Assembly (NCBI GenBank): GCA_009691845.1
Contig: SIAJ01000061.1
Location: 1 to 34,934 of the forward strand
Reading direction: 5' to 3'
From: Gemmataceae bacterium
GTDB lineage: Bacteria; Planctomycetota; Planctomycetia; Gemmatales; Gemmataceae
Length of the DNA: 34,934 nucleotides
A program made the position numbers and the translations under genes. Positions 7,763-15,338 of the stretch are shown here, piece after piece; the first letter of the stretch is position 1; every line of letters begins with the position of its first letter. A model generated the notes under the pieces. The model ran no database searches, was not told where the DNA came from, and saw only the letters and a program-made list of their open reading frames with translations.

Positions 7763-9222
7763 AAGCGATCGCAATTCTAAGAGACTCACTCCGCGAAGCC
7801 TGGGATAGCAAGACGCTGCTGGTCATGTTAGTTCTCATCGCCATCTTCATGGTTGGCGTGGCCAGCATCGGCTACAACGCGGCCACGCCGCGCGTGGTCT
7901 TCGATCAACACTATGCAATGATGTCGCAAGGCATCCTGCGGATCGACAAAGGCAAGGTCGAGCTTCCGCTAATCGATCCCAAGACCAGACTACCTTTCCC
8001 TCACCCGACCTATGAGATCACGAGCTTTCGCATCACGAAGGAAGGAAGCCATCCGTCGCTTGGCGAACAAGAATACACGATTTTGATTCGCAACTCGGAC
8101 GCGGAGAAAGATGGGAAGGACAAGGAAAAGGACGGCAAGAACACTGAGAAGAAGGAGCCGCAGGTCGAGATGTTCGAGCGGATGGTCGCCGCCTGGCATG
8201 AGTCCGGCTCTTCGAGTGAATATTTGCGACTCGAGGAGAAAAATGACATCGACCCGCGGAAGTGGGTCCTGATCAAACCTGTAACGGATGAAATGGCTCG
8301 CGATTATCTCAGCGTGATGCTCGAACGCGAAACGCAGGTGCCGATCACGAGCTTTGAGCGATTGCCGGCACTCAATCCGAACGAGCGCGTTTACAAGATC
8401 ACAACCGGACCTTCATCCGAACCGCGGGTGTGGCCGGTGAAATTGTCGATTGGCTTCGGGGCGTGGGAGAGCCCGGGGGCCGGTCCGCTCGGAGTGATGC
8501 TTCACTTCATGCAAGATTACATCATTAGTTCCGTTGGCGGACTGTTGATTATCTTGATCGCGGTGATCATTACATCGTTCTTCATTCCGAACATGCTTCG
8601 TCCTGGTTCAGTCGTCATGCTCTTGTCGAAGCCGATTGGACGAACGACGCTTTTGCTGTTCAAGTATTTCGGCGGCTTGTTCTTCGTGCTGATTCTCTCG
8701 GCCTTCCTTGTGGGAGGCGTATGGCTCATTACTGGCATTCGGGCTGGCATCTGGGCTCCAGGCATTTTCGCAGTCGTTCCGCTGATGACGTTGACGTTCT
8801 CGATTCTCTACGCAGTTTCCACGCTGGCGGCCGTTCTCACTCGCAATTCGATTGTTTGTATCCTCGTAACCTTGGCGTTTGCCGGCTTGCTCTGGCTGGT
8901 CGGCAAGATCGATGTGATTGCGAAGGAATTCCAAAAGGCCGAGGACGTGATGGCCGAACTGCGGAAGGAAGAGCCGAAGTACGATCAGTGGACTGTGGTG
9001 ATCGGCACGATCAATCAAGTCTTGCCGCGCTGGCGTGACATCGACGTACTAACTGGCGAAGTGGTCGAGAAATCGCTGATGACACTCAAGCAACAGGAAG
9101 CCCGCCAGAGCGTCAAGCAGAAGCATCTTCCGACCTGGGGCGGCACGATTGGCGTGACGGCTCTGTGGATTGCTGCTATGCTCGGGCTTGCTTCCTGGCG
9201 ATTCTCGGCGAAAGACTACTGA
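7759..9222 (+). CDS. ABC-2 type transporter permease
   Basis: 487 residues; the ATG overlaps the ATPase stop (ATGA), showing translational coupling. One helix lies at about 20-40 (LLVMLVLIAIFMVGVASIGY), followed by a long extracytoplasmic domain (about 41-250) with a Lys/Glu/Asp-rich low-complexity patch (EKDGKDKEKDGKNTEKKE). Four to five helices follow (about 253-280, 295-322, 328-352, 357-378) and a final one at about 462-480. This is the layout of ABC-2 permeases with a large first loop. It should form the membrane channel with the ATPase. The size of the outer loop suggests contact with a large or envelope-bound substrate, but that is inference. Confidence 0.88.
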   Translation: MKAIAILRDSLREAWDSKTLLVMLVLIAIFMVGVASIGYNAATPRVVFDQHYAMMSQGILRIDKGKVELPLIDPKTRLPFPHPTYEITSFRITKEGSHPSLGEQEYTILIRNSDAEKDGKDKEKDGKNTEKKEPQVEMFERMVAAWHESGSSSEYLRLEEKNDIDPRKWVLIKPVTDEMARDYLSVMLERETQVPITSFERLPALNPNERVYKITTGPSSEPRVWPVKLSIGFGAWESPGAGPLGVMLHFMQDYIISSVGGLLIILIAVIITSFFIPNMLRPGSVVMLLSKPIGRTTLLLFKYFGGLFFVLILSAFLVGGVWLITGIRAGIWAPGIFAVVPLMTLTFSILYAVSTLAAVLTRNSIVCILVTLAFAGLLWLVGKIDVIAKEFQKAEDVMAELRKEEPKYDQWTVVIGTINQVLPRWRDIDVLTGEVVEKSLMTLKQQEARQSVKQKHLPTWGGTIGVTALWIAAMLGLASWRFSAKDY

Positions 9223-9244
9223 CGACGGAACTCCTTTCGGTCGG

Positions 9245-9289
9245 AATCCGGAAGTACGCATGCGTCCGAATCGCTCATGCTTCCGGATT
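9245..9289. repeat. Inverted repeat after the ABC operon
   Basis: AATCCGGAAG (9245-9254) and CTTCCGGATT (9280-9289) are a perfect 10-bp inverted pair with a 25-nt loop, 22 bp after the permease stop. There is no T-run, so a terminator role is uncertain. Confidence 0.5.
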
Positions 9290-9348
9290 TCCGCCGCTTG
9301 TCAAAACATCTACTTGCGATTGCTCGCTCACTGCGGTACGCTTTCCCC

Positions 9349-10353
9349 ATGTTCCGACGCTCTCTCCTACTCGCCGCCATCCTGATTTCGCCCGCCTTCG
9401 CGGCCGATAAGCCTCCCGCTTCGCCCGAGGTCCTCAAGGGACTGCACGATTTCTTCGACAAGACGGCCGGCAGCGATGGCTCGTTCCGGCCCGGTATCGA
9501 CCGCGATTACGAGGGCATCTCCGACAGTGCCTACAGCGATCTGGCACCGGTTGCCTATGCCGTGGTCATCCACAAGACCTTCGGTTGGCCGTTGCCTCAC
9601 GAAGCCAAGACGAAGGAATTTCTACTCGTTCGCCAACAGGATGACGGGGCCTTTGTGAACGTGGCCGGCACCGTCGATCCCAAGTCGCCCGCTGGCCGAG
9701 CGTACAACACGACGATGGCTCTCATGGCCCTGCGTGGCCTTGGCGAGAAGCCGCGAGTCAACCCGCTGCCCGTGTTCGACGTGGTTCTGAAAGAGGATTA
9801 CAAGACCCTGCCCGCTTACATGACGAGTTTTTTTCCGCTAGCCTATCTCGCTTCGGGCAAAGAGATTCCCAAGGACGCCGACGAAAAAATTCGGGCCTTG
9901 ATGGTGCAAACTGCGGATGGCTACCTCCACGAGCACATCGCTTCCACGTTTCATGCCGCGCACTACTATCGCCTGACGAATCGCGAGACGCCCAAGACCG
10001 CGGAGATGCTAAAGCGTGTGCTGAATGATCAAAAAGCAGACGGCAGTTGGATGCTGAACGCACCGGCCCGCGATCGACATGCGACCTTCGACGCCGTGTT
10101 CGTGCTCAAGCAACTTGGAGGGGACCGCGAAGATTGCCAGAAGGCGATCGCGAAAGCGGCAGCCTGGGCCCTTTCGTGCCGCAACGCAGACGGCGGCTTC
10201 GGCCACTTCCCGGGCAGCACCTCGGACGCGGACGCCTGCTACTTCCACATGGGGACGCTGGTCATGGCCGGCGTCTTGAAACCCACACATCCCTTGCCGC
10301 CCGATTGCAAACTCCTGGGTTGGGGCCACCTGTTCCCGTCGAAGAATCGTTGA
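9349..10353 (+). CDS. Secreted prenyltransferase/squalene-oxidase-repeat protein
   Basis: 334 residues from the ATG at 9349, which gives a clear signal peptide (MFRRSLLLAAILISPAFAA); an upstream start at 9277 would bury it. The mature protein is a series of helical-hairpin repeats with the QQDDGAF, DQKADGSW and CRNADGGFGHFPG motifs typical of the alpha/alpha barrel shared by protein prenyltransferase beta subunits and terpene cyclases. The last repeat (DGGFGHFPG, then DADACYFHMGTLVMAGVL) resembles the Zn-site repeat of Rab geranylgeranyltransferase beta. Export makes a protein prenyltransferase role unlikely; planctomycetes carry many such secreted proteins of unknown function. It stands 126 bp after the ABC operon. 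Confidence 0.78.
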   Translation: MFRRSLLLAAILISPAFAADKPPASPEVLKGLHDFFDKTAGSDGSFRPGIDRDYEGISDSAYSDLAPVAYAVVIHKTFGWPLPHEAKTKEFLLVRQQDDGAFVNVAGTVDPKSPAGRAYNTTMALMALRGLGEKPRVNPLPVFDVVLKEDYKTLPAYMTSFFPLAYLASGKEIPKDADEKIRALMVQTADGYLHEHIASTFHAAHYYRLTNRETPKTAEMLKRVLNDQKADGSWMLNAPARDRHATFDAVFVLKQLGGDREDCQKAIAKAAAWALSCRNADGGFGHFPGSTSDADACYFHMGTLVMAGVLKPTHPLPPDCKLLGWGHLFPSKNR

Positions 10354-10362
10354 TGGTTTTCT

Positions 10363-10436
10363 CCCCTCTCCCCGCTTCGGGGAGAGGGGTTGTCTGTGAC
10401 GAGCCGCGTTAACCCCTCCCCGAAACGGAGAGAGGG
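10363..10436. terminator. GC-rich hairpins between convergent genes
   Basis: CCCCTCTCCCCG (10363-10374), loop CTT, CGGGGAGAGGGG (10378-10389) is a perfect 12-bp stem. A degenerate relative follows at 10413-10436. They lie between two convergent stops and could end transcription both ways, though the T-runs are weak (TTTT precedes the stem on the plus strand as AAAA on the minus). Confidence 0.6.
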
Positions 10437-10443
10437 AGAAGAT

Positions 10444-11139
10444 TCACTCCCCATCCGTTTTCAGCTTCTCCCCAAAAACCTTTTGCAACTTGTCGAGCTT
10501 CGGCCGAATGACCGACCGGCAATAGGGCTGGCGTGAATTCTGTGCGTAAAAGTTCTGATGCTCATCCTCCGCCTTGAAGAACTCCGTGTAGGCCGTGATC
10601 TCGGTCACGAGCGGGGACTTGAAGACATGGGCGTTGTCGATTTTTTTCTTGTAAAGCTCGGCCAACTCCCGTTGGCGTTCGGAGTGATGGAAGATCGCGG
10701 AACGATATTGCGAGCCCCGGTCGTTCCCCTGGCGATCTTCGGTCGTCGGGTCGTGCGTTCGCCAAAAGACTTCGAGCAATTGCACGTAGCTGATGATTTT
10801 GGGATCGAACGTGACTTGCACCACCTCGGCGTGGCCGGTCCTGCCATTACAGATTTGCTCGTAGGTGGGATCCTTGACACTGCCGCCGCTGTAACCCGAA
10901 GCAACCGATTTGACGCCTTTGAGTTTCTGGAACATGGCCTCCGTACACCAGAAACAGCCGGAGCCGAATGTTGCCAGTTCGGGCTCTTTCGAAATGGAGG
11001 CGGCCTCCGTACCGATCTCTTCCGCTTCGAGAACCGGAAAGTTCTCGGGTGATTCAAAGTCGTCGCGCAACCGGAACCGGGCAAGGAAAAGGCCGAGGCC
11101 GACGGCCAAGACAACAAGTGACGGAGTCTTCCAGCGCAT
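10444..11139 (-). CDS. msrA: Peptide methionine sulfoxide reductase MsrA, membrane-anchored
   Basis: 231 residues from the ATG at 11139. An N-terminal hydrophobic segment (about 6-22, SLVVLAVGLGLFLARF) is a signal anchor or uncleaved signal. The MsrA domain (about 55-225) has the catalytic motif GCFWC (Cys 62), then SGYSGG, GRTGHAEVVQVTFDP and RSAIFHHS, all family hallmarks. It reduces methionine-S-sulfoxide in oxidised proteins, here probably on the outer face of the membrane. The gene is convergent with the prenyltransferase-like gene and divergent from the bestrophin. With the peroxiredoxin at 33542 it is one of two exported thiol/selenol redox proteins in the window. Confidence 0.93.
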   Translation of the reverse strand: MRWKTPSLVVLAVGLGLFLARFRLRDDFESPENFPVLEAEEIGTEAASISKEPELATFGSGCFWCTEAMFQKLKGVKSVASGYSGGSVKDPTYEQICNGRTGHAEVVQVTFDPKIISYVQLLEVFWRTHDPTTEDRQGNDRGSQYRSAIFHHSERQRELAELYKKKIDNAHVFKSPLVTEITAYTEFFKAEDEHQNFYAQNSRQPYCRSVIRPKLDKLQKVFGEKLKTDGE

Positions 11140-11345
11140 GAATGCTCTCGAAGTCGGGCACCTCATTATAGCCCGGGAGATTCCGTTGAGCCGGAAGCGT
11201 CAGATTGCCAGGCGGAGTTGGGCGCTCGAATCAACAGAGCCACGACCGCATGATTGCTGGACGGGAAGCACAAGGAAAATGTTAGCCGCTCGACCGAGGA
11301 TCGCGACTCCGTACGCTGGGATTGTCTTCACTCTCGGGACGATTC

Positions 11346-12209
11346 ATGATCACCTACGATTCCAAAAACTGGTTCCGCGTCGTCTTTTCCTATCGCGGCA
11401 CGGTGATGCCGGCCGTTCTCAAGCGACTTTGGTGGATCGTGCTGATTGCTGTCGGCGTGTTTCTGGCCGATGTGTACATCCCGGAATTCGACGATCTGGT
11501 GAAGCCGTTCAAGCCGGTCGGGCATTCGTTGCTGGGCCTGGCTCTCGGCCTGTTGATCGTATTTCACAACAACTGCGCTTACGACCGCTACTGGGAAGGC
11601 CGCAAGCTTTGGGGAGGCTTGATCAACTCCTGCCGCAACCTGGCCCGAGGTGCGACCGCTTACGGAGGTGATGCGAAAGACATGGCCGGACTGATTACGG
11701 GCTATCTGATCGCCGTCAAGCAACTCCTCCGCAAAAGCACCGACCTGAGCGAGATCAAGCCATACCTTGCCAACGATGTTTACGAACAGGCGGTGCAATC
11801 CAGCAATCCGCCCTCTTTCATTGCGTTGGAGATGAGCCAGTGGATTTCCGTCCGTGCAAAAGATGGCCGGCTCGACACGGTGACGGCACAATCCTTGGAG
11901 CAAATGGTGCGAGCGTTACTCGACAATCAGGGCGGCTGCGAACGAATTCTGAAAACGCCGATTCCGTTTGCCTATGCCGTACACATCCGGCAGATGCTCG
12001 CGATCTATGTCGTCACGCTCCCTTTCGCTTTGGTCGGCGAAATGGGCTGGGCGACGATACCCACCGTTGCCGTGGTTGCCTTCGGCATGATCGGCATCGA
12101 AGAAGCGGGCAACGAAGTGGAAAACCCATTTGGAACCGACCCAAACGATTTGCCGCTGGAAGCCATGTGCGCGACGATTGCAACGGATGTGGCAGCGATG
12201 GCGAAGTAG
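11346..12209 (+). CDS. Bestrophin-family ion channel
   Basis: 287 residues from ATG 11346. The hallmark YDRYWEGRKLWGG lies at about 79-91. The C-terminal signature GIEEAGNEVENPFG followed by DPNDLPL is nearly invariant in bacterial bestrophins (UPF0187). Four hydrophobic helices are evident (about 29-46, 57-75, 209-229, 232-250). Bacterial members form pentameric channels for anions or cations in the inner membrane. MITYDSKNW is the usual family N-terminus, so this start is firm. It is convergent with the antiporter gene across a strong inverted repeat. Confidence 0.93.
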   Translation: MITYDSKNWFRVVFSYRGTVMPAVLKRLWWIVLIAVGVFLADVYIPEFDDLVKPFKPVGHSLLGLALGLLIVFHNNCAYDRYWEGRKLWGGLINSCRNLARGATAYGGDAKDMAGLITGYLIAVKQLLRKSTDLSEIKPYLANDVYEQAVQSSNPPSFIALEMSQWISVRAKDGRLDTVTAQSLEQMVRALLDNQGGCERILKTPIPFAYAVHIRQMLAIYVVTLPFALVGEMGWATIPTVAVVAFGMIGIEEAGNEVENPFGTDPNDLPLEAMCATIATDVAAMAK

Positions 12210-12249
12210 CCCTCTCGCTCCGCGGTTGTGCAGGAATCTTTGTGGGAAT

Positions 12250-12333
12250 GGGCCTCCCGGCCTGTTCCAAGCATGTCAGGGGCACTTGCCATGACCCTTT
12301 CGGCAGGCCTGGAGGCCCACCGCCACATTTTTT
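12250..12333 (+). terminator. Long inverted repeat, probable terminator after bestrophin gene
   Basis: GGGCCTCCCGGCCTG (12250-12264) pairs with CAGGCCTGGAGGCCC (12304-12318) with one mismatch, and T6 follows at 12328-12333. The 39-nt interior is itself partly palindromic. It sits between convergent stops. Confidence 0.55.
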
Positions 12334-12349
12334 GAGTGGTGCGCAATCG

Positions 12350-13675
12350 CTACCTGAAAAACCCAATCGTAATCACCACGAACACCGGCACCAGCACGGG
12401 CAGCGTGAAGCGCAGGATGTAGCCGAAAAACGAGGGCATCGCATAGCCGGCCTCCTCCGCGATTGCCTTCACCATGAAGTTCGGGCCGTTGCCGATGTAC
12501 GAGCAGGCTCCCATGAACACGGCCCCGCAACTAATGGCAGCGAGAATCAACGGCTTGCCATCAGCCAGCACGCCGAAGTCGTCGCCGCCACCGGCGAGAG
12601 TGCAACAAGTCACATAAGTCGGGGCGTTGTCCAGGATCGCCGAGAGACCACCCGTCAGCCAAAAATATTGCCAGGCCTCGGTGATGCCGAGTTTGCCGCC
12701 ATGCTCCTTCAAGAACGCGAGAGCCGGCGTCATCGTCACGAAGATACCGATGAATAACACGGCTACCTCGACGATCGGCCGCCAGGAAAATCGGTTCTCC
12801 TTGTGCAAGTACTTCGGCGAAAGCAGCAGTGAAAGCGCCGTTGCGAGGAGCATCACGATTTCACCCCAGGGACGATTTAGCGTGAGATCGCCGGCGGCCA
12901 GCACTTCACCGACTCCTCGACCCACTTGCTGCGATTGAAACACCACGCTCAGCAGTACCACGGCCAACAACGGTGCGTTTAAAGCCAGCCCGCCGATGCG
13001 AAGCCGATGCACGCGAACCGCATCGGTGTGGATGTCGGCGGGTGATTCCCTCCGGTAGGCGATCCTGTCCCACACGTAAAAGATGCCCAAGACCAGGGCA
13101 TTCGCGACCAGCCATTCCTTCCACAGGCTCATCGTCCAGAAAAAATCGACCCCTTTCAGGAAGCCGAGGAACAGAGGGGGGTCTCCCAGGGGCGTGAGCA
13201 GCCCGCCGAGGTTGCTGACACTGAAAATAAAAAACACCGGAATGTGCAAAGTTCGCTTACGTTTTGAGTTGATGCGCAATACAGGTCTAATGAGAATCAT
13301 GCTGGCTCCGGTCGTTCCGACCAGATTCGCCAGCACGGCCCCGGCCGCCAGGAACATGAGATTAGTTCGTGGCTTCCCTGCCAAATCCCCTCGGAGCACA
13401 ATGCCACCCGAGATCACATAGAGAGCCAGCAGAAGCGAAATGAACGAGAAGTATGCCAGGCATTCGTGAAGCAACGCGGACCGCCCGGCTTCACCCAGTG
13501 AGAGCAGGTAGGCGGCGGTCGGAAAGGAGAGTGACGCGACGACGATGCCCTTGTTCCGATTCGAGTGCCACCAGTGCCCGGCCACGAGCGGTAACAAGGC
13601 AATGCCCAATAGCAGCAGAACGAACGGTCCAGCCGCCCAAAGTGGCACTTGCAGTGGTAACTCACCGAAACACAT
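12350..13675 (-). CDS. NhaD/ArsB-type sodium:proton antiporter
   Basis: 441 residues from the ATG at 13675; a TTG 21 bp upstream is possible. Ten or more hydrophobic helices span the protein. The family stretch SNLGGLLTPLGDPPLFLGF (about 160-178), a mirrored SAILDNAPTYVT segment in the second half and the GNGPNFMVKAIAEEAG segment near the C-terminus are classic for the ion-transporter superfamily containing NhaD and CitMHS. It likely exchanges Na+ for H+ across the inner membrane for pH and salt balance. It is divergent from the ParB-like gene with only 35 bp between the start codons, so the promoters must overlap or lie inside the genes. Confidence 0.87.
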   Translation of the reverse strand: MCFGELPLQVPLWAAGPFVLLLLGIALLPLVAGHWWHSNRNKGIVVASLSFPTAAYLLSLGEAGRSALLHECLAYFSFISLLLALYVISGGIVLRGDLAGKPRTNLMFLAAGAVLANLVGTTGASMILIRPVLRINSKRKRTLHIPVFFIFSVSNLGGLLTPLGDPPLFLGFLKGVDFFWTMSLWKEWLVANALVLGIFYVWDRIAYRRESPADIHTDAVRVHRLRIGGLALNAPLLAVVLLSVVFQSQQVGRGVGEVLAAGDLTLNRPWGEIVMLLATALSLLLSPKYLHKENRFSWRPIVEVAVLFIGIFVTMTPALAFLKEHGGKLGITEAWQYFWLTGGLSAILDNAPTYVTCCTLAGGGDDFGVLADGKPLILAAISCGAVFMGACSYIGNGPNFMVKAIAEEAGYAMPSFFGYILRFTLPVLVPVFVVITIGFFR

Positions 13676-13710
13676 CACGCAGTCCCCATTTCTCAATGAA
13701 AGAGTGTCCT

Positions 13711-14289
13711 ATGAAAACTTCCTCTCCCAACACCGGTGTCTTTGAAGTCCGCCTGCTCCCGATCGAGCAACTGGTCCCGGCCGGCTACAACCCGCGCAAG
13801 GTTCTCAAGAAATCCGACCAGGCTTACAAGAAGCTCGAAAAGTCGCTGCGTGAGTTCGGCCTGGTCGAACCGTTGATCTGGAACGCCCGCACGAGCCATG
13901 TGGTCGGCGGCCACGCCAGGCTCGCGATTTTGCGAGCGATGGGCGTGGCCGAAGTGCCGGTCTCGGTCGTCCATCTCAGCGATGCCCGCGAGAAAGCCCT
14001 GAACGTGGTGCTGAATAATCAGGAAGCCCAGAGCCGCTACGATCCGACTCGGCTGGCCGACCTGCTCGACGAGCTCGAAGACTTGCCAGAACTCGAAATG
14101 ACCGGCTTTGATCCCGACAATCTGCCTCCCTTGCGATTGGAGAAACTGGAAGGCCTGGCACCCCTGGAGACGTCCGACCTCGTGACCATCACCCTGGAAA
14201 CGACTCAGGCCGTCTTCGACAGGTTCAGCCAAAAACTCGACGAACTCGTGGCCGAGTTCCATTTGACGAGCCACGTTCGGCGAAGCTGA
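13711..14289 (+). CDS. Orphan ParB/sulfiredoxin-fold domain protein
   Basis: 192 residues. Residues about 12-110 are a ParB-like N-terminal domain: VRLLPIEQLVPAGYNPRK, then LEKSLREFGLVEPLIWN, VVGGHARLAILRAMGV and EKALNVVLNNQEAQ. GGHARL replaces the GERR box of chromosomal ParB. There is no helix-turn-helix DNA-binding domain after it; the C-terminal 80 residues are acidic (LADLLDELEDLPELEM). Such stand-alone domains are common next to phage or plasmid DNA methylases, but no such gene is here. It probably binds a nucleotide; ParB-fold proteins use CTP or ATP. It is not a chromosome-partitioning ParB. Confidence 0.8.
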   Translation: MKTSSPNTGVFEVRLLPIEQLVPAGYNPRKVLKKSDQAYKKLEKSLREFGLVEPLIWNARTSHVVGGHARLAILRAMGVAEVPVSVVHLSDAREKALNVVLNNQEAQSRYDPTRLADLLDELEDLPELEMTGFDPDNLPPLRLEKLEGLAPLETSDLVTITLETTQAVFDRFSQKLDELVAEFHLTSHVRRS

Positions 14290-14349
14290 AACACTTGACC
14301 TGTCCTCCGACCCTTTCAGGGTCGATTCCGATCGGGTGGCAATGTTCTA

Positions 14350-14411
14350 CCCAGGGTGCGCCGCGAAGCGCGGCGACCCTGGCCTTTGCTATCAAACGCT
14401 TTCAGTGTAAA
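14350..14411. repeat. Dispersed repeat C, copy 1
   Basis: CCAGGGT (14351-14357) and CGCCGCG (14359-14365), loop AAG, CGCGGCG (14369-14375), ACCCTGG (14376-14382) form a near-perfect stem, followed by CAAACGCTTTCAGTGTAAA (14393-14411). An inverted copy lies at 34637-34696. Confidence 0.75.
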
Positions 14412-14485
14412 GACAAAACCCTGGGGCCTTGTCGGCGCGACTCGCGACTAGCAGAACAGACGGGAACTCTCTTTCCGAGGTTCCC

Positions 14486-15208
14486 GTGCTTCTGATCCTC
14501 CTGCTCGCATTGGCTGGCATCTTCGGCGTCGTGTTGTGGCTGCTCTCCGTGATCTTGCAAGGCTGGCTGTACAGCGATCTCGCCATCAAGCTCCCGCTGC
14601 GAGCACTCGCGGCCGGTGCTGCCATGGCACTGTTTCACACCGGATGGTGTGCCATCTATCAGAATGATCCTGGCCGGTTTGACACGCTTTTCAGCTTCAA
14701 GACCGAAGCACTCGACGGGAAGTACGACGAGTTTCAGTCCGTCCGCAAGGTCGGCAAGAACGAGCAAAAGCCCGTGAGGTACATTCGTATTGGCGAGTCG
14801 ATGGACTTCGAAGCCCTTGAAACCCGCAAGCACTGGAACCGTTCCGATGCCGACGGTATGATGGTCGCGATTCTGATTCTGGAGAAAGGCAAGGACAAGC
14901 CGACTCGCTTTGACGCGAATCTTTCCCCGGACGGCATGTTTCGTCCAAAGAACGAAAGTAAATACGAAGCCGATGGCGGCAAGCGCTACATGGACGAGCA
15001 GACGCTTGGGAACATCAATCGCAAGCGGTCATTCTCGGTGATTGGCAATTTGTTCGTGAATTTTTTGCATCTCGCATTGTGGGTGGTTCTTTTCTGGCCG
15101 GTCATGCGGTTCGCGCTCGGTCACGCCGTGGGGATAGGCCTCGCGTTCTGGGCCGCCACAATGTTCTTGCAGCCGGTGTTGTTTGGGATTGTGACGAAGG
15201 GACTGTAG
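14486..15208 (+). CDS. Four-helix membrane protein of unknown function
   Basis: 240 residues from GTG 14486, chosen because GAGG lies 5 nt upstream and the residue run is hydrophobic at once (LLILLLALAGIFGVVLWLL). A second helix covers about 38-55. A soluble domain (about 57-185) follows, with RFDTLFSFKTEALDGKYDEF, YIRIGESMDFEALETRKHW and RFDANLSPDGMF. Two C-terminal helices (about 187-207 and 213-233) close the protein. With an even helix number and both ends on one side, the soluble domain lies between helices 2 and 3. No family is recognised; similar proteins may be planctomycete-specific. It is convergent with the DUF1501 gene. Confidence 0.7.
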   Translation: MLLILLLALAGIFGVVLWLLSVILQGWLYSDLAIKLPLRALAAGAAMALFHTGWCAIYQNDPGRFDTLFSFKTEALDGKYDEFQSVRKVGKNEQKPVRYIRIGESMDFEALETRKHWNRSDADGMMVAILILEKGKDKPTRFDANLSPDGMFRPKNESKYEADGGKRYMDEQTLGNINRKRSFSVIGNLFVNFLHLALWVVLFWPVMRFALGHAVGIGLAFWAATMFLQPVLFGIVTKGL

Positions 15209-15219
15209 AGAAGGGATCA

Positions 15220-15262
15220 GGAGTCAGGAGACAGGGGTCAGAAAACACTGACTCCTGACTCC
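15220..15262. repeat. Inverted repeat GGAGTCAGGAG
   Basis: GGAGTCAGGAG (15220-15230) and CTCCTGACTCC (15252-15262), 11 bp perfect, 12 bp after the membrane protein stop. It may end that transcript, although no T-run follows on the plus strand. Confidence 0.6.
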
Positions 15263-15267
15263 GGACC

Positions 15268-15305
15268 AAAAAAAGTGCCGGGGCACCCTTGCGAGTGCCC
15301 CGGCA
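15268..15305 (-). terminator. Rho-independent terminator of the DUF1501 gene
   Basis: On the minus strand TGCCGGGGCAC, an 8-nt loop and GTGCCCCGGCA are followed by T7 (complement of 15268-15274). It is 33 bp past the gene's stop. Confidence 0.9.
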
Positions 15306-15338
15306 ACGACGACGAATAATGGCGACGTCGAAATTCCT

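Noticed and set aside
13711..14289. Chromosome-partitioning parB or a replication origin
   Set aside because: There is no ParA, no helix-turn-helix domain and no parS-like site nearby.
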